From: Tetragonia tetragonoides
Lineage: Eukaryota; Streptophyta; Magnoliopsida; Caryophyllales; Aizoaceae
Reading direction: 5' to 3'
Assembly: GCA_038025085.1 (NCBI GenBank)
Contig: CM076151.1
Coordinates: forward strand, 10,700,501 to 10,764,500
DNA length: 64,000 nucleotides
Part shown: piece after piece, positions 57,831-64,000 of the stretch
How the letters are laid out: each line of letters opens with the position of its first letter
Position numbering within the stretch: position 1 is the first letter of the stretch
The notes under the pieces: generated by a model
Databases searched by the model: none
The model's input: the letters and a program-made list of their open reading frames with translations, nothing else
Told to the model about the DNA's origin: nothing
Translations under genes and position numbers: made by a program

Positions 57831-58382
57831 CATAGTTTTTTTGTTTTTTTTTATATTAAATGGACATAGTTTTGTTACTAAACATTAAAACTATAGAAAT
57901 AACCTTTGATTCAAGACTTGCAGTCAATTATATGAATGACAACCGTTATAGAGAAGCAAAAAACAAAGGAACATCATTTGGTTTACACTCATTGTAATAT
58001 ACACAAATGTGTTTATTAGTCTATCTCTCTCCTCCCCCGAGGGCTCCTTTAGATTTCATGGGGGTATTGTGGGTGTGGGGTAGAGAAGAGAGATAGACTC
58101 AGAACACACTAGTGTATATTTACACTATGTGTAAGCTTAGCATTTCCCAAAAACAAAGGATGAACCACGTGATGTTTTCTGTATATAGTAACACAAGTAC
58201 TTCAATCTAAAGTCTTGATCGTCTTGTCCTTCAAAAGAGGTTTCCCATTTGCTAGAGAAGAAAACATCAACCAATAAGCACTTAATGTCAAAGATATGCA
58301 ATTCTAGCATTTATATCGTGATGAACACTATCTACTGAAATTAAGACTATGTTATGGCCGGGTGTTTAGTGGGTAAGGAGTG

Positions 58383-58802
58383 ATTCATAAAGTAATTCGT
58401 TCCACCATTAGAAGGCTTTATAGAGAGGTACAACCGACTCCAGTCCAATTGTATTTGCATGCTCCAATAAAGCCTCGTGAATATAATAATGGGCTAGGCT
58501 ATAACGGGTTCAGTGGGAAGTGGGTAACCAGCATGTCTTGTGTAAACTTAGTCCATCGAGGACCAAGTAACTTTGAGGGGTGGCTGCAGGTGAAGTAGGG
58601 GGTGGCTCCAGGTAAAGTAGGAGGGTGGCTCCAAGTAAAGTAGGGGAATGGCTTCAGGTGAACTAAGGGTGGTGCCAAGTATAAATTTGAGGGGTGACTC
58701 TAGGTGAAGTAGAGGTGACTCCAATTTTAAAGGGGAGTGACTGTGAAGTAAGAGGTGACTCTAAATATTGGTCTACCATGGACTAAGTCCACACATGTTT
58801 TG
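58383..58802. repeat. MITE-bearing repeat block, copy 4
   Basis: Same plan as 23932-24360, with mutations in both ends (GTCCATCGAGGACC, GGTCTACCATGG). Confidence 0.8.
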
Positions 58803-59166
58803 GCCTTTGGGCAGGGCTCGATTGGTTTTGTTTTTCTTTTTCTTTTTCTTTTTCCCTTTTTTTTTGTTGGCTGAGTAGGCAGAGGAATATACAACTCAAC
58901 GTACATGTCAGCGGCTGATTTGTCAAGTCCTGGTTTTAATATTTGTGTTTTAAACTAATTATATAGATTTTTAGTTTTCCTCACTTACAAAGCAACCAAA
59001 CGTGATGTTACTCTCCCAAACCTCGATTTGCAGTTATAATTGACGCTCGGAGAAAAAAAAGAACGCTCAAGTAATTGAGTGGATCGGCTCTTCAACTAAC
59101 ATGTAAATAATTGGTAGCTCTTCTCACCCTAAACCGGATCTGTCTGTGTAACCAAATTTTGGACTC

Positions 59167-59561
59167 ATGATACCCAGATGCCAAAACCTTGAAATGGCTT
59201 TGTGTTACATCTTAATCGATCAAAATCATCATTTAAACCCGTCTATTGCACTGAAATTGATCAGAGTGTATGCAGTCGTGGTCAATTGGGTACCGCACGC
59301 CACCTGTTCGACGAAATTCCTGAGAAAAATATCATCTTTTTCAATGTTAAGATCAAGAGCTATGACAATGTGACCCACTATCAGTACCAAGATGCTCTCT
59401 GGGTTTTCAAAACTATGTCTACCCTATATACACTTACCACTGTGGTTTTGAAGGGTTGTTCTGGATTAGAGAATTTGTGGCTTGGTTTGGAAATTCATGA
59501 TGCAGTGATCTGTAAAGTTGGACCGCGAGTCTGCAGGTTATGTGTCTCAATCAACTTATAG
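59167..59561 (+). pseudogene. PLS-type PPR gene fragment, copy Z
   Basis: Same fragment as at 34619. Here the insertion is absent, and so are about 20 bp of the gene itself (the part encoding HVIRPDH), so this copy has a deletion rather than the ancestral state. The frame then reads TTVVLKGCSGLENLWLG. Confidence 0.75.
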
Positions 59562-61137
59562 ATTATGAGTCTTGAGTATTTCCCTCTCTGGGGTTTCAAG
59601 AGTATGTCCCTCTCTCATGATGTCTTTGTTTGATATGTTTTTTCTGGAAATATTATATACTTCTGGACTTTATTAAATTTTTGTATGATTTTGGTGTTTT
59701 TGTTTACAGGGCTTGAATAGATGTTGTGATGGCGGTGACGGACGATGACCAGGTGTTTTCTCTCTTTTGAAATAGAATTCAATCTTAAATGCCATTGATC
59801 CTACTAATTTGCTGTACCAGCTTTCAAATTGGCTTGTTCATTCCTAGTTGCATTGGTTACTTTACATTCAATTGTTCATATTTCATTGACTAAAGATTGT
59901 TCCATAAAGGTTGGTTTTGCAATTTACTTGCCCTTTGCATGCCATCTGACAAACAGTATAATGTTCAATTGTAATTTCATTTTTAGAGAGTAGGGGAGAG
60001 AGAAGTATATGGGAATGAAATTGGACAAATGGGTATATTAGGTGAAGACCTCTGCATACAAAGGGGAATCCTTGCCACCAAAGATTTTTATGACCAGGTA
60101 CCCTTCTCTCTCTCTATATATATATATGTTTTTTTTACGATAGAAAGGAGGCCCCACCTAGGAGGGGGGAGAGGGGATAAATCCCTCACTAGGTGGGTGA
60201 TAGGATTTGAACCCAGGTCTCTTTATATATATGTACATATATCTCTGACCATTTCTCTTGTGATTTTTATTGCTCCATACACTAAGGTGATGGGTCTATA
60301 GGAGAAATTTTTTTTACAACAATTGGGTATGGCTTAATTACTTGTGATTGGCAAAGCTCAACAATTGGGTTTAAGGTGGGAAAATAAAGCTGTAAGCTGT
60401 TACATATTGAGAATGTCTGGAAGGATGGTAAAGGACAGATGTATAATGGGAAGTATGTGAGGTAATATACCTGAGTAGGTTGAAGCCCTGGAGAGGCTCT
60501 AGCACGAACGCCCTAATCCGAGCTCACTCTGTCACCTACAGGCATAACCTAAATGGCAAAATCCTGGATTCTGTTTTCCTGTTAAAGTGAGACAAGCTTG
60601 AAGAAAGTTTGACTCTTTCTTATGTTTAGGATTTTTTAAAAACCTTTTTGGGTCTTGACTTTATGCTTTAGTATGGAATATAATATGTAAGAAGAATCAT
60701 AGGAAATAGGGATCATCATTCAGGGAATTGATGAGATTTCTTTGTAGACTTAAAAATCATAAGAAAAAGATTACAAGTAATACCGCAAGTTGACTCATTA
60801 GAAGCATATTTTGCTTCAAGATCTTCATGGCTTCATCTATGTAAGATTTCTAGTTAATCAAACTGTTGTTTGCTGTCTTTTATCGGCTGTATAAGTGTTT
60901 GTCAATCTATGTGCGTGATTAAGATGACCTCACTGTATAGTGTTGGCTGGTTGAACTGGCTTCCCCTACTTCTGATAAAACATGATTTTGGTCCCAATTT
61001 GCATACTAGAAATGTTATGCTTTCCTGGGTGTTTTAAGGATTTTATTTTAAATCTGGGTTTATAAGGACGAGTAGGGTTGTTCACCGGTCCAGACCAACA
61101 TCACTCGTGTTCGGTCTGAAACCGGACCGGATTGTAT

Positions 61138-61282
61138 TGTTATGGACCAAAGAGGAGGACCATCCCAAAAGACTAGCCTATTAGGTGGTAGAGCCCTTTT
61201 GGTCTATAAACCCCACATTGGTTGCCCATACAACCGATGTGGGACAAGTCCCATACCTTGCAACTGATTTCAGTCCATAACA
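61138..61282 (-). mobile_element. Solo LTR of the TRIM, copy Z
   Basis: 145 bp, TGTTATGG...CATAACA, flanked by TGTAT on both sides (61133-61137, 61283-61287). Same site as the other two loci. Confidence 0.88.
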
Positions 61283-62981
61283 TGTATGTATCAGGTCTTG
61301 GACCGGGCCGGAACTTTTAAAAAAGAGCACAAGACCGGTTTAATACTTTTGAAATCATTTCCCATCCGGTCCAGACCGGACCGAAACCCGGTTTGGCAGG
61401 TCCAAAAGTGTGGTCTGGGCCGGAAAATGAACAGCGCTACATAAGGGCGACCCTGGACTCTGGGAAAAGGTTACACTACGGGAGCTAGACTAAAAAAGTA
61501 AAAAATGCTTTTTTTCAGCACCACTACTATGTTCTTTTAGAACCATAGATTCCCTGAAAGCTAAGTATGGAACTGAATGAGGATTTTATGAAAGGAAAGA
61601 AGTCAGATTATCCTGCATCTAATATAAGACAGTCGTGCAGTTTTCTTGGTCGACATATTATTTTGTTTCAATATGGAAAATTTGGAATTTTCATCTCAGA
61701 GTATTCCACACGTTTGTTTGCATATGTGATGTAGGGCTAATTTGGAGGCCAGGTGCCGCAAGACTTGAGGGGGTGGTGGGTAAGTCGTCTATGTTATTGT
61801 GTACCTTGGGCAAGACTTGCAAAAATGAATCAAATTTATCTACCCTTAGAAAAAGCGACATGCAAGTTGCAATATGGTGAGTTGATCTTTTTACTACAAG
61901 CTAAGAGGCTAAGTCGCATAATAGTATTAAATGAGCCCTATCTGCATTTGGTTCATGTATTTTTTTAGGATGAATTTGGATCATGTATTTTGAAATTAAG
62001 GAAATGTTGGGTGTGTTGATTTTATTAAAATAATGATGTTAAGGTGGGAAATTTAAACCGTTGATGAAGTTGATTTTTTTACGTGGGGACATAGAAATGT
62101 CCTTTCTTTGTGTATGTGGATGGAATCATCTATGGATATATATATATTATTGATGGACCCTCTTTCCGTCTTTGCCTCAAGTGGATGTTTTGGGGTCTGA
62201 TTTGTCTTTCTTCTTCACTTCTTGAGATGGTGTAGATTGTCTGATATGAGAACCCGCAATTTCTTATCATGTATGTGTAGTAGATAAACTTCGTGTATAC
62301 AACAGCATGTAAATTACGTACATCAATCAATCTAAAAGGGTAAGTTTGCATATTGGTTCAACAAAGAGGCCTGATGCGTGGGAATTGAACTCATGATCTG
62401 TGCCATAAAATCTAGTATCATGACCAACTTTACTGTTCCTATCAAAAATTTTCTTAACTCTTAGATAAAAGAGAGGGAACAAAGGTGTTTAGGATGGATT
62501 TAGATATAAACTCAAACTTAATTTACTTAATGAATTACGAATGCTAGGCTAGGCTAGTACAACCTTAGAAGACTTGCAGTCAATTATTTGAAAGACTTGT
62601 GATTATCCAACCGTGATAGACAAGCAACAAAAGATGAGCCACACGATCATCTCTGTAGTAACTAATACTCTGTACGCCTCTTCTACGAGAGCAATTTTCC
62701 CGATGTCCTCCAGACAAGGCTTGGATTGACGTTGACATAGCATGTGTGGAGATATGAAACTAAATTAGTAGTCTTGACTAAATTATTATGAACAAGAAAA
62801 AGATACCTATAAGCTTGGCATGGTCAGAATGTCATAAGAAAAACAAATTAGATTAGGCATGAAGACAAAGCATGAGACACTTCATTTATAGTAGAGGCTA
62901 ATGATTGATGTCTTCTAAGAAGGCGTCTTCTATAATAATAAAAATCCAATAAAGATATTTTTGTAGTAAAAAAACGTCCAA

Positions 62982-63299
62982 TCTATTATATATATATATA
63001 TATACTTAGTTTAATGTATTTTGCTAACTTTAATTAGTTTGACCATTGGTTAATTATTGTTTGTCTCTCCCAATAACTTTGGAGAATATGAAGCTGATCA
63101 AATTCGGCCAAGTCAAATAATGCGATTAGAGGTGTACTTTTAGGATGTATGTTGAGCATTCGATTTTTAACCTGTACTCTTCGAAGTTTTTTGTCTAAAA
63201 TTTTCAACCTTAATTTTAAGCGTGTATAGTGAATACATAGTGATTTTTAAATATAATTTAATAAAATATTTCGTGTATCGCACGGGAAATATAACTAGT
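62982..63299 (+). mobile_element. Non-autonomous Helitron, shorter copy (318 bp)
   Basis: Starts A|TCTATTATATATA and ends with CGTGTATCGCACG (hairpin now imperfect) then CTAGT|T. Lacks about 120 bp after the TA run present in the 22-kb copy. Confidence 0.7.
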
Positions 63300-64000
63300 T
63301 ATAATAAAAAATGGTTTAATACATGGGACGAGAAGAGAAGACATGAATCATTGCTCATACTAGAGTACTTGAGTACCATTCACTCGTACCCCAAACGTTG
63401 GTCCAGGCGAGACGACAGTGGTTGTTTGTTGGCACTTGTGTGTATTTTATTGCAAATTGGGCAACAGAATATAGTAGAAGAATTCATGTGAAATAGGAGT
63501 ATCATTTTACACAAGCATACATAACCTTGAGCATTCAAGTTCCCATATATATTCAAGAGGGTGTTTGGATATTCGCTTGTGGGATGATTTTTGGTAAAAT
63601 TGGAACGCTTGATTAGTTCATCATCTAATATTGGTGTTTGGATATTAACTTGTGAGATTGATTTTTGAGTTCCCACAAATCAACTTTTGAAAAGCCAAAG
63701 AAGGTAGCTTATAAGTATTGGCCGGTGGCATTACTGTAGTCCAATGACAATATAGTCCAAGACTTGCAATAATTACTTCTATGTCATCAAATTCCTCTAT
63801 CATATGAATGTCCTTATAGGTCATTTTACATGGAACCAGCTAAATGTTATCAGCTAAATGTTATCAGCCAATGTTACCAAACATCTCTTTTCAGACATCC
63901 AATGTTATCAGCCGGTCAAATCAACTAAGTAACAATACTAGTCATACATCACCAGCCACCATCCAACAATTAATATTATCAAGCAATTGCCAAACAGGCC

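Larger units (their letters stand above)
57897..64000. repeat. Inter-gene duplicated block, copy Z
   Basis: Collinear with 33369-38815, then beyond 62545 with 21930-23535. Holds the MITE block (58383-58802), PPR pseudogene (59167-59561), SINE-like piece (60126-60232), TRIM solo LTR (61138-61282), tRNA-like remnant (62356-62430) and Helitron (62982-63299). No RLP gene follows before the window ends. Confidence 0.85.

Overview
The window looks like nuclear DNA of a core eudicot plant. The evidence is plant-only families (F-box/FBA proteins, receptor-like proteins, class III chitinase, PLS-type PPR), GT-AG introns, an AT-rich background, and dense nests of plant transposable elements (Copia, TRIM, LINE, SINE, Mutator-like, Helitron, MITE). 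A Caryophyllales origin is possible, but the sequence alone does not settle it. The window is gene-poor and mostly duplicated, decayed or transposon-derived. I count about five loci that could be functional: an F-box gene, an uncharacterised three-exon gene, a 55-residue small-protein gene and two receptor-like protein genes.

Region 1 (1-17 kb) is an F-box neighbourhood. An intact F-box/FBA gene (381-1610, minus) is followed by a three-exon gene of unknown function (2052-4235), three F-box remnants (6.3-9.1 kb) and a small gene with an untranslated first exon (9985-10152, minus). The flanks of the intact F-box gene recur at 11371-16234. There the F-box gene is missing and a defective Copia element (11534-15075) sits in exactly that gap. 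A further F-box tail then abuts a truncated receptor-like protein fragment.

Region 2 (17-28 kb) is transposon-rich: two truncated LINE copies (minus), two long-inverted-repeat Mutator-like elements (the second carries the 3' end of a prohibitin gene), a Helitron, MITEs and a TRIM retrotransposon.

Region 3 (28-45 kb) is a cluster of receptor-like protein genes. These are cell-surface LRR proteins without a kinase, a class that typically works with adaptor kinases in pathogen or peptide perception. Two are intact (28179-30416 and 39510-42491) and two are pseudogenes. The 993-residue gene has an in-frame 672-bp internal duplication that gives it two island regions. Between the genes lie long duplicated blocks that recur at 22-28, 33-39 and 58-64 kb. 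They carry a PPR pseudogene, the same TRIM insertion (full in one copy, solo LTR in two), SINE remnants, Helitrons and a MITE with internal tandem repeats.

Region 4 (45-64 kb) holds two broken class III chitinases, a small heat-shock-like fragment, LINE RNase H remnants and SINEs. It also has a very young Gag-protease-only LTR element with equal-length 755-bp LTRs, then another copy of the duplicated inter-gene block. The main biology visible here is birth and death of a plant immune-receptor cluster by unequal exchange, with transposons acting as dated markers. I did not find a clear new enzymatic system.
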